Source: Phycisphaeraceae bacterium (lineage in GTDB: Bacteria > Planctomycetota > Phycisphaerae > Phycisphaerales > UBA1924). From it: a DNA stretch of 64,000 bases. The notes below the pieces were generated by a model. It saw only the letters and a list, made by a program, of their open reading frames with translations. It was not told the DNA's origin and did not search any database. Both the position numbers and the translations under genes were made by a program. The stretch spans positions 1-64,000 of the forward strand of contig JAHBXF010000001.1 in assembly GCA_019636615.1 (NCBI GenBank), given 5' to 3'. Positions 43,178 to 52,862 of this stretch are shown one piece after another (position 1 is the first letter of the stretch; each line of letters starts with the position of its first letter).

Positions 43178-44494
43178 ATGCAGCCCCCTTCCCCGGAAGA
43201 ACCCGTCACCGAACGCCACGACCCGTACTCGGCGGTACGCTGCGCCAACTACAGGTGGTTCGCGGGTGGCTTTCTGATATCTTCCACCGGCCTGCAGATG
43301 CTGAGCATGACTGTGGGCTGGGAGATTTATGAGCGCACGAACCGGCCCGAGCACCTGGGGTATGTGGGGTTGGCCCGCGCGCTGCCCGTGGTGGCGCTGG
43401 CGCTGCCGGCGGGGCACCTCATCGACACGTTCAACCGCAAGTATGTCCTGATCGTGACGCAACTGGCCTTTGCGCTCATCACGCTGGGGCTGGCGCTGGC
43501 CTCGTGGCAGCATGCGCCGCTGTGGATCATCTACCTGCTGCTGACGCTGAGCGCGGCGGCGCGGGTGTTCAACGGGCCGTCTCGCGCCACGCTGCTGCCG
43601 CTCATTGTTCCCCGAAAAGATTTTCACAACGCCACCACCTGGAACAGCGGCGTTTTTCAGTGCTCTGCCATGGGCGGGCCGATCATCGCGGGGCTGATGA
43701 TCGCCGCCACCGGTGAGGCCTGGCCGGTGTATGTGGCGACGGCCCTGGCCTGCGGGGCCTTCGCCGGGGCGGCGATGATGATCCACCCGGCGCCGTCGCG
43801 CCGGTTGACCGATCCGTGGTCGTGGCGGAGCGTGACGGCGGGCATGTCGCACCTGTGGCGTGAGAAAACTATTTTGGGGGCGATCACGCTGGATCTCTTC
43901 GCGGTGCTGCTGGGCGGGGCGATCGCGCTGCTGCCGGTGTATGCCAAGGACATCCTGCACGTGGGCCCGCAGGAACTGGGCTATTTGAGGTCTGCGCCGT
44001 ACGTGGGCGCGTTCCTCATGGCCGTGTGGCTGGCGCACAGGCCGGCCTTCCGGCGGGCCGGGCCGATGCTGCTGGCCTCTGTGGCGGTCTTCGGGTTGAC
44101 GATGATCGTCTTTGGCTTTTCGGCCTCGTACTGGCTTTCAATGGCCGCGCTCTTCATCGGGGGCGCGGCGGACAACGTTTCGGTGATCATCCGCCACGTG
44201 CTGGTGCAGATGCGCACGCCGGACCAACTGCGCGGGCGTGTTTCGAGTGTGAACTCGGTGTTCATCGAGTCGAGCAATGAACTTGGGGCGTTCCGCGCGG
44301 GGCAGTTCGCGGCGTGGCTTGGCCCGGTTGGCGCGGTGGTGAGCGGGGGCGTGGGCACGCTGCTGGTGGTGCTCGGTGTGGCGTGGCTCATCCCGGCCAT
44401 CCGCAGGCTGCGCACCCTTGACGAGACGACCCCGGGCGAGGGTGCGCCGACGGGCGCACCGGGGGCGTCACCGGCGCCGAAGCCGTCGGCGTGA
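43178..44494 (+). CDS. MFS transporter (EntS/MFS_3-like)
   Basis: 438 residues from ATG 43178. About 12 membrane segments. The short N-terminal tail leads to RCANYRWFAGGFLISSTGLQ and an MFS motif region GHLIDTFNRKYVLIVTQLAF. Later segments include LDLFAVLLGGAIALLPVYAK and RAGPMLLASVAVFGLTMIV, with LRGRVSSVNSVFIESSNELG typical of the EntS-type exporter group. Probably a drug or metabolite exporter; substrate unknown. Ends convergently 17 nt from the next gene. Confidence 0.88.
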   Translation: MQPPSPEEPVTERHDPYSAVRCANYRWFAGGFLISSTGLQMLSMTVGWEIYERTNRPEHLGYVGLARALPVVALALPAGHLIDTFNRKYVLIVTQLAFALITLGLALASWQHAPLWIIYLLLTLSAAARVFNGPSRATLLPLIVPRKDFHNATTWNSGVFQCSAMGGPIIAGLMIAATGEAWPVYVATALACGAFAGAAMMIHPAPSRRLTDPWSWRSVTAGMSHLWREKTILGAITLDLFAVLLGGAIALLPVYAKDILHVGPQELGYLRSAPYVGAFLMAVWLAHRPAFRRAGPMLLASVAVFGLTMIVFGFSASYWLSMAALFIGGAADNVSVIIRHVLVQMRTPDQLRGRVSSVNSVFIESSNELGAFRAGQFAAWLGPVGAVVSGGVGTLLVVLGVAWLIPAIRRLRTLDETTPGEGAPTGAPGASPAPKPSA

Positions 44495-44511
44495 TATCGC
44501 AGGCTGAAAAA

Positions 44512-45687
44512 TCAAAGGGCCGGGGAAAAGCGGGCGTCGGTCCACTTGCGGTCTGAGCGTGCGCTCTGCACGGTTTTTTCGATGAAGTGAACGCCGCGCG
44601 CCCCTTCCATCACTCCGGGGAAGTCGAAGGCGCTGGGGGCATCGAGCCCCCCCACGCCCGCGCGGATGGCGCGGCAGGCGTTGCGGTAGACGTTCGCGAA
44701 GGCCTCGAAGAAGGCTTCGGGGTGTCCTGATGGCAGGCGGGAGGCATCCTTCGCGGCTTGGCCGAGGTAGTCGTTGCCGCGCCGCAGCACGCGCTCCGGC
44801 TGGCCCTGGGGGCGCAGGATGAGCGCGTTTGGTTCTTCCTGCCGCCAATCGAGCGAGGCGGCGTCGCCGAAGACACGCAGGCGGAGATCGTTCTCGTGGC
44901 CGATCTCGATCTGCGACGCGACGAGCACCCCCTTGGCACCGCCGCTGAAACGCAGGAGCAGATTGGCGTCGTCGTCGAGGTGCCGGCCTTCGACGAACGT
45001 GGTGAGGTCGGCGCAGATATCGGTGAGTTCAAGGCCTGTGACATACGCGGCGAGGTGTTCGGCGTGGCTGCCGATGTCGCCGATGGCGCCGCCCGCGCCG
45101 CTGCGTGCCGGGTCGGTGCGCCAATCGGCCTGTTTCTGGCCGCCGGCTTCGAGGCGCGAGGCGAGCCACCCCTGGTTGTATTCGACGATGACTTTGCGCA
45201 CGCGGCCCAGTTCGCCTCGCGCCACGAGGTCGCGGGCTTCTTTCACAAGGGGGTAACCCGAATAGTTGTACGTGACGGCGAAGACAACGCCCGACGAGCA
45301 CACCTCGCTGATGAGTTGCGAGGCCTGCTCGCTGGTGTGCACCAGGGGCTTGTCGCAGACCACGTTGATGCCCGCCCGCACGCACGCGAGGGCGACGGGG
45401 AAGTGGACATGGTTGGGGGTGACGATGGAGATGAAATCCACCCGCTCTTGGGGCGGCAGGGCGAGTTCGCCCTCGATCATTTTCTCCCAGGTGGGGTAGT
45501 TGCGCCGGGGATCAAGGCCCAGCGCACGCCCGGACTCGTGCGCTCGATCGGGTGTAGACGACAGGCAACCGGCGACAAGCCGAACGCCCCCGTCGAGCAT
45601 CGCGGCGGTGCGGTGCACGGCGCCGATGAACGCGCCGATGCCGCCGCCGACCATCCCCATCTTGAGCACGCGTTGTGCGGTTGTCAT
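44512..45687 (-). CDS. Gfo/Idh/MocA-family oxidoreductase
   Basis: 391 residues from ATG 45687 with AAGGGAG six bases upstream. N-terminal Rossmann fold ([20 protein letters not shown]), then the conserved D/EKP motif in [15 protein letters not shown]. The C-terminal substrate domain holds [16 protein letters not shown], with the usual catalytic His. NAD(P)-dependent sugar or inositol oxidoreductase. The next gene on the strand upstream (45764-46918) is a xylose-isomerase-like TIM barrel, a frequent pairing in sugar or inositol catabolism. Confidence 0.92.
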   Translation of the reverse strand: MTTAQRVLKMGMVGGGIGAFIGAVHRTAAMLDGGVRLVAGCLSSTPDRAHESGRALGLDPRRNYPTWEKMIEGELALPPQERVDFISIVTPNHVHFPVALACVRAGINVVCDKPLVHTSEQASQLISEVCSSGVVFAVTYNYSGYPLVKEARDLVARGELGRVRKVIVEYNQGWLASRLEAGGQKQADWRTDPARSGAGGAIGDIGSHAEHLAAYVTGLELTDICADLTTFVEGRHLDDDANLLLRFSGGAKGVLVASQIEIGHENDLRLRVFGDAASLDWRQEEPNALILRPQGQPERVLRRGNDYLGQAAKDASRLPSGHPEAFFEAFANVYRNACRAIRAGVGGLDAPSAFDFPGVMEGARGVHFIEKTVQSARSDRKWTDARFSPAL

Positions 45688-45763
45688 GCAGGCTCCCTTG
45701 ATCGCTGGCATCGAACGGGTTCAGTCTCTGGCGTGTGTGGTGCTGGGGCGTTGAGGCGGGCCA

Positions 45764-46918
45764 TTACAGCGGTTTGCCCGGCGCGGGCCAGGGCGAGAGA
45801 CGCTCGGGGCGCGGGGCCCGCAGCCGGGTGAGATACCCCTCGAGCCAACCGCGGCTGTGCGCGGGGTTGGCGTGCGCGAAGAGCAGGGCCTCGTGATCGA
45901 TGGCGCTCACGCGGTCGGCCGCGGCGCGCAGCGCATCGAACGAGTTGCGCAGCGCGATATCGACGGGCACCCGCTCGGGGTTGATGTCGATGCCGTAGTA
46001 GCCTGTGTACGAGTGCTGCATGAGCGTGTAGAGGATGGCCTCGACCACGTCCGGGGCGATCACGCCCACGCCAAGGTCCTGGTCGTAGTTGCCCAGCGGC
46101 TGGCTGTTCCAGTGGGTGTGGGCCAGGCGGCCCTCGCTGAGCGGCCACGAAAAGGCGTAGGGCGGATCTTCGTAGCCCATGAGCATGTGGCCGATTTCAG
46201 GGTTCATGCAGCAGAGACTGTGCCCTTGCGCCAGGAGCGCGGCGTTCTCGGGTGAACGCAGGCACGACTCAACGTCTCTCCCCAGCAGCACGCCTTCTGG
46301 GGTGGTGCCGTAGAGGATGTGGCCGCGCGGCTCGTAGGGCTTGGGCTCGAAGGCGATTCGCACGCCGGGCACGGCGTCCATGGCCTGCGCCAACCCCTGG
46401 GCGAAGCGACGGCGCGCGTCGGCGAAGTTCATGCCGAAGCCGTTTTCGTAGCCGTCGATGCCGGGCCAGACGATGGCGAAATCGGCGTCGAACTCTTTGT
46501 TGAGGCGCAGTGCGCCGATCGTGCGTTCGATGGCCGTCTGTCGCGGCGCGGGGTAGGGGTTTGAGAGCGAACCGAACTCGAAGACTTCGTCGTAAAAGAG
46601 GAGCGGGATGATGGTGAGCAGCCGGATGCCGGTGGCCTGCGAGAAGGCCCGCCACAGGCCCGCGTTCTCTTCGTTGATCTCGTTGGGGTAGTGTGCCTCG
46701 AGGGCGCGAAGGCCGTGCGGGGCAAGAGTGGCGGCGATATCGAGACGCTGCTCGATGCTGATCTCAGGGGAGTACCGAGCGTGGAAGCGGCTGGCCGCGG
46801 GCGAGAAGAACCAGATGCCCGCCGAGAACTTGAGGTCAAACTCGAAGGAACGCAGGTGCGCGAGCATCTCTTCCGGCGTGCGCCGCGCGGCCTGAGGGCG
46901 CAGATCGGTCAGTGGCAT
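45764..46918 (-). CDS. Xylose isomerase-like TIM-barrel sugar isomerase
   Basis: 384 residues. The pattern is that of the xylose isomerase-like TIM-barrel superfamily: KFSAGIWFFSPAASRFHARY, RALEAHYPNEINEEN, metal-site acids in RIAFEPKPYEPRGH, the NPEIGHML strand, RLAHTHWNSQ and YYGIDINPERV. It may act as an L-rhamnose, xylose or similar isomerase. Exact sugar cannot be told. It is 76 nt upstream of the Gfo/Idh/MocA gene on the same strand and 33 nt downstream of fabI. Confidence 0.85.
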   Translation of the reverse strand: MPLTDLRPQAARRTPEEMLAHLRSFEFDLKFSAGIWFFSPAASRFHARYSPEISIEQRLDIAATLAPHGLRALEAHYPNEINEENAGLWRAFSQATGIRLLTIIPLLFYDEVFEFGSLSNPYPAPRQTAIERTIGALRLNKEFDADFAIVWPGIDGYENGFGMNFADARRRFAQGLAQAMDAVPGVRIAFEPKPYEPRGHILYGTTPEGVLLGRDVESCLRSPENAALLAQGHSLCCMNPEIGHMLMGYEDPPYAFSWPLSEGRLAHTHWNSQPLGNYDQDLGVGVIAPDVVEAILYTLMQHSYTGYYGIDINPERVPVDIALRNSFDALRAAADRVSAIDHEALLFAHANPAHSRGWLEGYLTRLRAPRPERLSPWPAPGKPL

Positions 46919-46951
46919 CGGAAAATCTCCTGGGGTGCGCCGGCGACGGGC

Positions 46952-47737
46952 TCAAGCGCCCAGGGTGTTGACGCCGCAGTCGACATAGATCGTTTCGCCC
47001 GTGACGCCCGAGGCGAGGTCGCTGAGCAGGTAGACCGCGGTGCGGCCGACATCCGCCCCTTCCACGTTCCGGCGAAGCGGGGCCTTCTGTGCAACCACAT
47101 CGCTCATCTTGTCTGTGCCGCCTACGGCCGAACTGGCCAGGGTGCGCAGGTAGCCGCCCGAGATGCAGTTGACGCGGATGCCGTCGGTCCCCAGTTCGCT
47201 GGCGAGGTAGCGGCCGGTGCATTCCAGCGCGGCCTTGGCCACGCCCATGACGTTGTACCCCGGCACGACCTTCTCGGCGCCGTAGTAGGACATGGCGATG
47301 ATGGAGCCGCCGCCGTTTTTGACCATCAGAGGACGGGCGGCCCGCGACATGGCGACCAGGGTGTAGGCCGAAATGTCGATGGCCTCAAGATACTGCTTGC
47401 GCGGGGTGGTGACGAAACGGCCGGGTTGGAGCAGGTCACGGTCGGCGTAGGCGATGGAGTGCACGAGGAAGTCGAGCCGTGGGAAGGCCGAGCCGTAGGC
47501 CTGGAAGGCGGCCTCGATATCTTCATCGCTGCCGGCGTTCATGGAGTGCAGCCAGGGGTTTTCGAGGCCCAGTTCGGCGATGGAGCGCCGGCAACGGTGC
47601 TCGTTGCGCTCGCCTGGCAGGTGGGTGAAAGCGCAGGTCGCGCCTTGATCCATCAGTGCTTTGGCGATGTGCCAGGCGTATGAACGCTCGTTGGCGATGC
47701 CCACGATCAGACCCGTCTTGCCGCTCAAGATACCCAT
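46952..47737 (-). CDS. fabI: Enoyl-[acyl-carrier-protein] reductase (NADH)
   Basis: 261 residues. Last reduction step of fatty acid elongation. SDR-type FabI: GLIVGIANERSYAWHIAKAL at the cofactor site, DFLVHSIAYADRDLL, SYYGAEKVVPGYNVMGVAKA with Tyr161 and Lys168 in the Y-x6-K arrangement, and NCISGGYLRTLASSAV. Full length compared with the family (~260). It precedes the sugar genes on the minus strand and is divergent from nadC. Confidence 0.95.
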   Translation of the reverse strand: MGILSGKTGLIVGIANERSYAWHIAKALMDQGATCAFTHLPGERNEHRCRRSIAELGLENPWLHSMNAGSDEDIEAAFQAYGSAFPRLDFLVHSIAYADRDLLQPGRFVTTPRKQYLEAIDISAYTLVAMSRAARPLMVKNGGGSIIAMSYYGAEKVVPGYNVMGVAKAALECTGRYLASELGTDGIRVNCISGGYLRTLASSAVGGTDKMSDVVAQKAPLRRNVEGADVGRTAVYLLSDLASGVTGETIYVDCGVNTLGA

Positions 47738-47820
47738 GTTCTGTGTGCTCCGGAGTTGCTGGCCCGCCCGTCGGCGGGTGTGCCATGAATGGGGCAGTGT
47801 AGCGGCGCGTACGCTTGGCC

Positions 47821-48801
47821 GTGCCGGCCTCAGACACGCTCAACACCCTCCCCCTGCCCGACCTGTTCACGGCCCTCTGCCGGGGTGGGCTGGTGCGCAG
47901 GCTTCTTGAACTCGCCCGCGACGAAGATCTGGGCTGCCCGCACGCGGATGATGCCGGGCACGAGTGCTCGGGCAGACCCTCGCGGCATTGCGGCGACATC
48001 ACGACCCAGGTGAGCATCGATCCCGCGGCGATGGCCACGGCCAGCCTGCGGTTCAGGCGAGGTGGCATTGTGAGCGGGCTCGCCGCGATGCCCATGCTGC
48101 TCGGCATCTTCGCGCCGGCCTGCACGGCGCGGGTGCTCATTGCGGATGGCGCTACCGCCCCGCCGGGGCAGACCGCGGCCACGGTCAGCGGCCCGCTGGA
48201 TGAAATTCTGGGGCTCGAGCGCACGCTCTTGAATCTTGTGGGTCGGCTTTCGGGCGTAGCCACGCGCACGGCGGAGTATGCGGGGCGGATTCCGGCGGGA
48301 AGCCGCGCGCGGCTGTATGACACGCGCAAGACGACCCCCGGCATGCGCGTGCTCGAGAAGTACGCGGTGCGCTGCGGGGGTGGGCGTTGCCACCGCATGG
48401 GCCTGTTTGATGCGGTGCTGCTGAAGGACAACCACCTGGCGGGCGTGGGGCTCGAATCGCTGGCGGAGGTTGTGCGTGAGGCCGCGGCCAGGGCCCGCGC
48501 GGGCCACACCCCGGCCTTTATCGAGGTTGAGGTTGACACGCTCGAACAGTTCGAACGGTTGCTCACGCTGCCGGCCGGGATCATCGACATTGTTCTGCTC
48601 GACAACATGTCTTCGGCGACGATGGCCCGTGCGGCGCAGATGCGCGATGCACAGAACCCGATGCTGGAACTGGAAGCCTCGGGGGGGATCACTCTGGACA
48701 CCATCGCGGAGGCCGCGCGGGCGGGGGTAGACCGCATCAGCGTGGGCGCCCTGACGCACGGCGCGACGAGCATCGATGTGGGGCTCGACATTGACGCGTG
48801 A
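47821..48801 (+). CDS. nadC: Nicotinate-nucleotide pyrophosphorylase (carboxylating)
   Basis: 326 residues from GTG 47821; a TTG at 47815 is an alternative. Converts quinolinate and PRPP to nicotinate mononucleotide in NAD synthesis. Motifs: GDITTQVSIDP, LERTLLNLVGRLSGVATRTA, YDTRKTTPGMRVLEKYAVRC, HRMGLFDAVLLKDNHLAGVG, IEVEVDTLEQFERLL and LELEASGGITLDTIAEAARA, all quinolinate or PRPP-site blocks. About 25 extra residues rich in His/Cys/Asp (PHADDAGHECSGRPSRHC) sit just before GDITT and are unusual for the family. The stop overlaps the birA start by 26 nt. Confidence 0.95.
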   Translation: MPASDTLNTLPLPDLFTALCRGGLVRRLLELARDEDLGCPHADDAGHECSGRPSRHCGDITTQVSIDPAAMATASLRFRRGGIVSGLAAMPMLLGIFAPACTARVLIADGATAPPGQTAATVSGPLDEILGLERTLLNLVGRLSGVATRTAEYAGRIPAGSRARLYDTRKTTPGMRVLEKYAVRCGGGRCHRMGLFDAVLLKDNHLAGVGLESLAEVVREAAARARAGHTPAFIEVEVDTLEQFERLLTLPAGIIDIVLLDNMSSATMARAAQMRDAQNPMLELEASGGITLDTIAEAARAGVDRISVGALTHGATSIDVGLDIDA

Positions 48802-49654
48802 GCAGGATGGCACGCCTGAAGTTGACACGCATGCGTTGCAGGCGAGCCTCGACGCGGCGATCGGGTCGCGGGCGTGCTGGGTGAAACGTGCCCGGGTGCT
48901 GGTCGAGACCGAATCGACGCAGGAAGCGGCCTTCGAAGAGGTGCAGCGCGGCGGGCCGGGTGTGTTGGTCACTTGCCTTCGGCAGCCGGGCGGGAGGGGG
49001 CGACTCGGGAGAACATGGGCGGACCCCGGCGGCAAAGGGGTTGCCGCGACTCTCGCCATCACGTGGCCGACCCATGACGCGGGCTCGCTTTCACTGCGTG
49101 CCGGGTTGGCGGCGTGTTTCGCGGCCCGGGCGTGTCTCGCGTCGGCGGCGGTTGATCGGGAGGGTGCGCCGCGGGTGGGCCTTCGCTGGCCCAACGACGT
49201 GGTCGAGCGAACCAGCCGAGGGCCGGGCCGCAAACTGGCGGGGGTGCTGATCGAACAGCGTGCCGGGGTGTGCCTGGTGGGCATCGGCCTGAACGTGTTG
49301 CAGGGGGCTCAGGACTGGCCGGTCGGCCTTGCGGGCAAGGCGGTGTCGCTGCATGAACTGGGGGCGAGGGTTGGGGTGCCTGAAGCCGCGCGAGAACTCG
49401 TGTTGTCGCTTGAACTGGCGCTCTCGATGTCGGGAGCGGATGTGCTCGGGGCGTGGCACGAGCGGGATGTGCTTGTCGGCGGCGAGCACCGCTTTGAGTG
49501 CGGCGGGGTGCGGTATCGTGGGCGGGTGCTGGCGGTGCGCCCGCTGCAAGGGATCGAGATACTCGATGAGACAGGAACGGTGGTGGTGCTGCCGGCGCAG
49601 ACGACTTCGCTTGCGCATGAAGTGCCCGCGACGGGCGGGATGCGTGATCAGTAG
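48776..49654 (+). CDS. birA: Biotin-[acetyl-CoA-carboxylase] ligase
   Basis: 292 residues from ATG 48776, overlapping the nadC end by 26 nt; a TTG at 48791 is another possible start. Catalytic domain motifs: VETESTQEAAFEEVQRGGPG, QPGGRGRLGRTW (biotinyl-AMP loop), LRWPNDVV, KLAGVLIEQ and VGIGLNVL, with the C-terminal SH3-like domain (VRYRGRVLAVRPLQGIEILD). No N-terminal helix-turn-helix, so it is a monofunctional ligase and not a repressor. Ends tail-to-tail with the sensor kinase, overlapping 7 nt. Confidence 0.92.
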   Translation: MWGSTLTREQDGTPEVDTHALQASLDAAIGSRACWVKRARVLVETESTQEAAFEEVQRGGPGVLVTCLRQPGGRGRLGRTWADPGGKGVAATLAITWPTHDAGSLSLRAGLAACFAARACLASAAVDREGAPRVGLRWPNDVVERTSRGPGRKLAGVLIEQRAGVCLVGIGLNVLQGAQDWPVGLAGKAVSLHELGARVGVPEAARELVLSLELALSMSGADVLGAWHERDVLVGGEHRFECGGVRYRGRVLAVRPLQGIEILDETGTVVVLPAQTTSLAHEVPATGGMRDQ

Positions 49655-51387
49655 TCGGGCCGCTGTTCCTTGCGTTGCCTGGCGGCGCGGTGCGCGGAGA
49701 TCGTGGTGAGCATCGATTCCACGATCTGCTGCTCCGGGGTGGACTCGGTGACCACTGTGGTGTGAACGTCGCTCACGCCGCCCTCCTGCGCGAGGATGTC
49801 GGAGATGAGCACGACGGGAGTGTTGTCGTTGGCGGCGCGGATGCGTGCGAGGCAGTAGAGGCCCGACTGCGTCTCGTGCTGGATGCCGATGATGGCGCCT
49901 GCGAAGTTTGACCTTCGACGCATGTGGGTATCGACGCACTCGACACCGGAGGCGACGGGGATGGGCTCGCACCCGGCCTTTCTCAGGAGCGTGCAGAGGA
50001 TTTCGCGTGACGCGGCCTTGTCGTGGGCCACCAGCACGGTGAGCACGCCGGCGGAAGCGGTCTTGGGTTCGACCTTGGACTCGGGCCCGGCCGCGATGGG
50101 GATGGTGATGGTGAAGACAGCGCCCTTGCCCAGTTCGCTCGCGGCGGTCAGGTCGCCGCCGTGGTCCTGGATGATGCCGCGGGAGACGGGCAAACCCAGG
50201 CCGACCCCCACGTCGCCCTTGGTGGTGAAGAAGGGCTCGAAGAGTGTCTGCATGGAGGCGTCGGAGATGCCCGTACCGGTATCGGCGACGGTGACCGAGG
50301 CCATGGGCACGCCGCGGGCATCGGGTGAGAGGCTGACCACAACAGCGAGTTCTCCGCCGTTGGGCATGGCGTCGCGCGCGTTGATCGCGAGGTTGAGCAG
50401 GGCTTGGCGCACCTGGGCCGCGTCGGCGTGGACCAGGGTTTCGCTGGGCGCTTCGAAGTTGTAGGTGAAGTGGATGCGCGACGGCATGGCCCCGCGGATG
50501 AGCATGCACGCGCCGTCGATCACTTCTTTCAACGGCATGAGTTTCTTCTGCATGGGCGCGGCACGTCCGAAGGTGAGCAGCGAACGGACCAGATTGCCCG
50601 CCTGCATTCCCGCCTGCATGGCAGAATCGAGCAGGTCTTTCGCCGCGCGGTTCCCGTTGGTGTGAACCGCGGCGAGTTGCACATAGCCCATCATCGCCGT
50701 GAGGAGGTTGTTGAAATCGTGCGCGATGCCCGCGGCCACGACCCCCATGGCCTCCATGCGCTGCGTTTTCACCAGCGCGCGTTCGAGGTTGCGTTGCTCG
50801 GTGACATCGACCAGTGCGATGAGCCGGCCGCCGATGTCGGGCCACTGCTCGCTGGCGGAGAGTTCCAGTTCGATGCCTTCGCCCTGGGCGTTCTTCGCGT
50901 GGACGAGTTCGGCGGGTGTGCCCGAGGGGTTACCATCGCCGAGAATGATCTTCATCGCGGCGGCGCGGTCTTGGTCATCAAAGACCTCGGCGATGTCGCG
51001 GCCGTGCCAGCGTGCCGCGGGCCCGAGCAGCATCTGGGCGTAGGCGTTGAGCATCTCGATGCGGCCGTCCTGCACGACGATCAGCGCAACGGGAGAACGC
51101 TCGAAGATCGAGTAGAACCGGGCCCGAGACTCGGCAACCGTGCGGTTGAGTTCGCTCTGGCGGCGGAGCACCGCCCCGACATGCAGGTAGAGGAGCAGGG
51201 CGGTGACGGTGACAAAGAACAGCCCCTTGAGTGTCTGGAAGAGCACACTGTCGGCGCCGGTAAACCCGAGCCGCTCCAGTGCCGCGTCAGAAAGGAGAAT
51301 CCAGAGGCCGGCGACGGCGAGGTAGGTGAGCGCGATCCGACGGGCGGCCCATACGATTGACGTGCCGCCCTGACGTTGTTCTGCCAC
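49648..51387 (-). CDS. PAS sensor histidine kinase with degenerate receiver
   Basis: 579 residues from GTG 51387 (GGAGA upstream). Two membrane spans at about 14-34 and 52-70 (LYLAVAGLWILLSDA-type, LFFVTVTALLLYLHVG), a PAS domain (about 87-195, FYSIFERSPVALIVVQDG), then the H-box GIAHDFNN with His223. The ATPase domain shows NLAINARDAM, ADTGTGISD and GVGLGLPVSRGII. The last ~125 residues fold like a receiver (VLVAHDKAASREILCTLLRK), but the phospho-acceptor Asp is missing: the strand reads AIIGIQHETQSG where D-x-x-x-P is expected. So kinase activity is likely and the tail is a pseudo-receiver. No partner regulator is adjacent. Confidence 0.9.
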   Translation of the reverse strand: MAEQRQGGTSIVWAARRIALTYLAVAGLWILLSDAALERLGFTGADSVLFQTLKGLFFVTVTALLLYLHVGAVLRRQSELNRTVAESRARFYSIFERSPVALIVVQDGRIEMLNAYAQMLLGPAARWHGRDIAEVFDDQDRAAAMKIILGDGNPSGTPAELVHAKNAQGEGIELELSASEQWPDIGGRLIALVDVTEQRNLERALVKTQRMEAMGVVAAGIAHDFNNLLTAMMGYVQLAAVHTNGNRAAKDLLDSAMQAGMQAGNLVRSLLTFGRAAPMQKKLMPLKEVIDGACMLIRGAMPSRIHFTYNFEAPSETLVHADAAQVRQALLNLAINARDAMPNGGELAVVVSLSPDARGVPMASVTVADTGTGISDASMQTLFEPFFTTKGDVGVGLGLPVSRGIIQDHGGDLTAASELGKGAVFTITIPIAAGPESKVEPKTASAGVLTVLVAHDKAASREILCTLLRKAGCEPIPVASGVECVDTHMRRRSNFAGAIIGIQHETQSGLYCLARIRAANDNTPVVLISDILAQEGGVSDVHTTVVTESTPEQQIVESMLTTISAHRAARQRKEQRPDY

Positions 51388-51464
51388 GAATGGTCTCCGG
51401 ACGTGTCCGTCGCTTCACACTCAGTATACCTGCACTAGGGTGAAATAGCCAAGACTCTTTCGTC

Positions 51465-52784
51465 ATGAAAACCCATACATCCACAGTTTCGCCTCTGGAA
51501 TTCATCCCGGATATCAGACTCCATTTTCCCTCATTAAGGTCTGGGGAGGTCTTTCTCGACAACGCCGGGGGCTCGCAGGCCCCAAAGCACGTGATTGACA
51601 GGGTTTGCGAGTATTTCATAAGTAGTTTCGTCCAGACGGGTGCGGATTACGCCGCTTCACGCCGGGCCACACACACTGTTTCCCTGGCACACCAGTTCGG
51701 GTGTGGCTTTGTGAACGCTTCTTCACACTCGGGGCACAAGGGCCACTGCATCCTTGGGGCCTCGTCTACCGCGCTCCTGCACACGCTCGCCGAGGCGTAC
51801 GCCGGCGCGATCGCTGCGGGGGCCTTGGGCTCACGACGCGAGATCATCGTGTCGACCGCGGGCCACGAGGCGAACATTTGGCCGTGGCTGAAACTGGAGG
51901 CCCGGGGAATCACCGTACACCAGTGGCACGCGGTTCGCAGCGGGGACAACACCTGGACGCTCGACCCTGACACCCTGCGCCCTCTCCTGAGCGACCGCAC
52001 GCTGCTCGTGGCCTTTCCGCAGGTGTCGAACATCTTCGGCGAAGTGTGGGATGCCGCGACCATCACCGGGATCGCGCATCGGGCGGGGGCGCGCGTCGTG
52101 GTTGACGGGGTCGCGTGTGCGCCGCACATCCTTCCCGATGTGCACGCGCTCGGCTGCGACTGGTACGTCTACTCCACGTACAAAGTCTTCGGCCCGCACA
52201 TGGGTTGTCTCTATGGCAGCGCCGACGCCTTTGCTCCCCTCACCGGCCCCAACCATCCGTTCATTCCCCGCGATGCCCTGCCCACCAAGTTTGAGCCCGG
52301 GGGCGTCTGCCACGAGGGCGCGGCGGGGCTTCTGGGCAGCGCGGCTTATCTGCGCACACTCTCGGCCATGGCCACGGGGCGCGAACCGACTGCCGCCACC
52401 CCGGACGAACTGCCCTCTCGCGATGAACTGAAGGAGGCTTTTTCGCTCATCGGCGCCATCGAGGATGCGCTCCAGCGGCCGCTTCTCGGGTATCTCGCTG
52501 CGCACCCGCGCATCCGGGTGATCGGCGACAGCGCGGCCCGCGAAGGGCGGCTGTGCACGATCAGTTTCGTGGTGCGGGGGGCCGAATCGGCCCGGGTGGC
52601 GAGGGCGATGAACGCGCAGGGGTTCGGATGCCGATTCGGCAACTTCTACAGCCGCCGTCTGATCGAACAGATCGGGCTCGACCCCGCCGATGGCGTCGTG
52701 CGCATCAGCCTTGCTCACTACAACACGCCCGACGAGGTTGCACGGACTATTTCTGCGCTCGACGCGGTGATCGCTTCCATCTGA
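51465..52784 (+). CDS. Cysteine desulfurase-like class V aminotransferase
   Basis: 439 residues. PLP-dependent: LDNAGGSQAPKHVIDRV at the N-terminus, STAGHEANIWPWLKLEARGI, VVDGVACAPHILPDVHALGC and the Schiff-base Lys in YSTYKVFGPHMG. It fits the CsdA/SufS-like family including small-molecule desulfurases and lyases. No iron-sulfur assembly genes lie nearby, so its substrate may not be cysteine. Start ATG 51465 has little Shine-Dalgarno signal. Confidence 0.85.
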   Translation: MKTHTSTVSPLEFIPDIRLHFPSLRSGEVFLDNAGGSQAPKHVIDRVCEYFISSFVQTGADYAASRRATHTVSLAHQFGCGFVNASSHSGHKGHCILGASSTALLHTLAEAYAGAIAAGALGSRREIIVSTAGHEANIWPWLKLEARGITVHQWHAVRSGDNTWTLDPDTLRPLLSDRTLLVAFPQVSNIFGEVWDAATITGIAHRAGARVVVDGVACAPHILPDVHALGCDWYVYSTYKVFGPHMGCLYGSADAFAPLTGPNHPFIPRDALPTKFEPGGVCHEGAAGLLGSAAYLRTLSAMATGREPTAATPDELPSRDELKEAFSLIGAIEDALQRPLLGYLAAHPRIRVIGDSAAREGRLCTISFVVRGAESARVARAMNAQGFGCRFGNFYSRRLIEQIGLDPADGVVRISLAHYNTPDEVARTISALDAVIASI

Positions 52785-52800
52785 AACAGCCACGAAACAA

Positions 52801-52837
52801 CACCCGGGAGCGTGCGCGGGGCGCACCCTCTCGGGTG
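52801..52837 (-). terminator. Shared terminator hairpin
   Basis: CACCCGGGAG (52801-52810) pairs with CTCTCGGGTG (52828-52837) with one mismatch around a GC-rich loop. On the minus strand TTGTTTC follows, so it suits the CHRD gene; it also lies 16 nt after the aminotransferase stop. Confidence 0.55.
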
Positions 52838-52862
52838 TCGGGGCGTGTGCGTGGCGTTGAGA

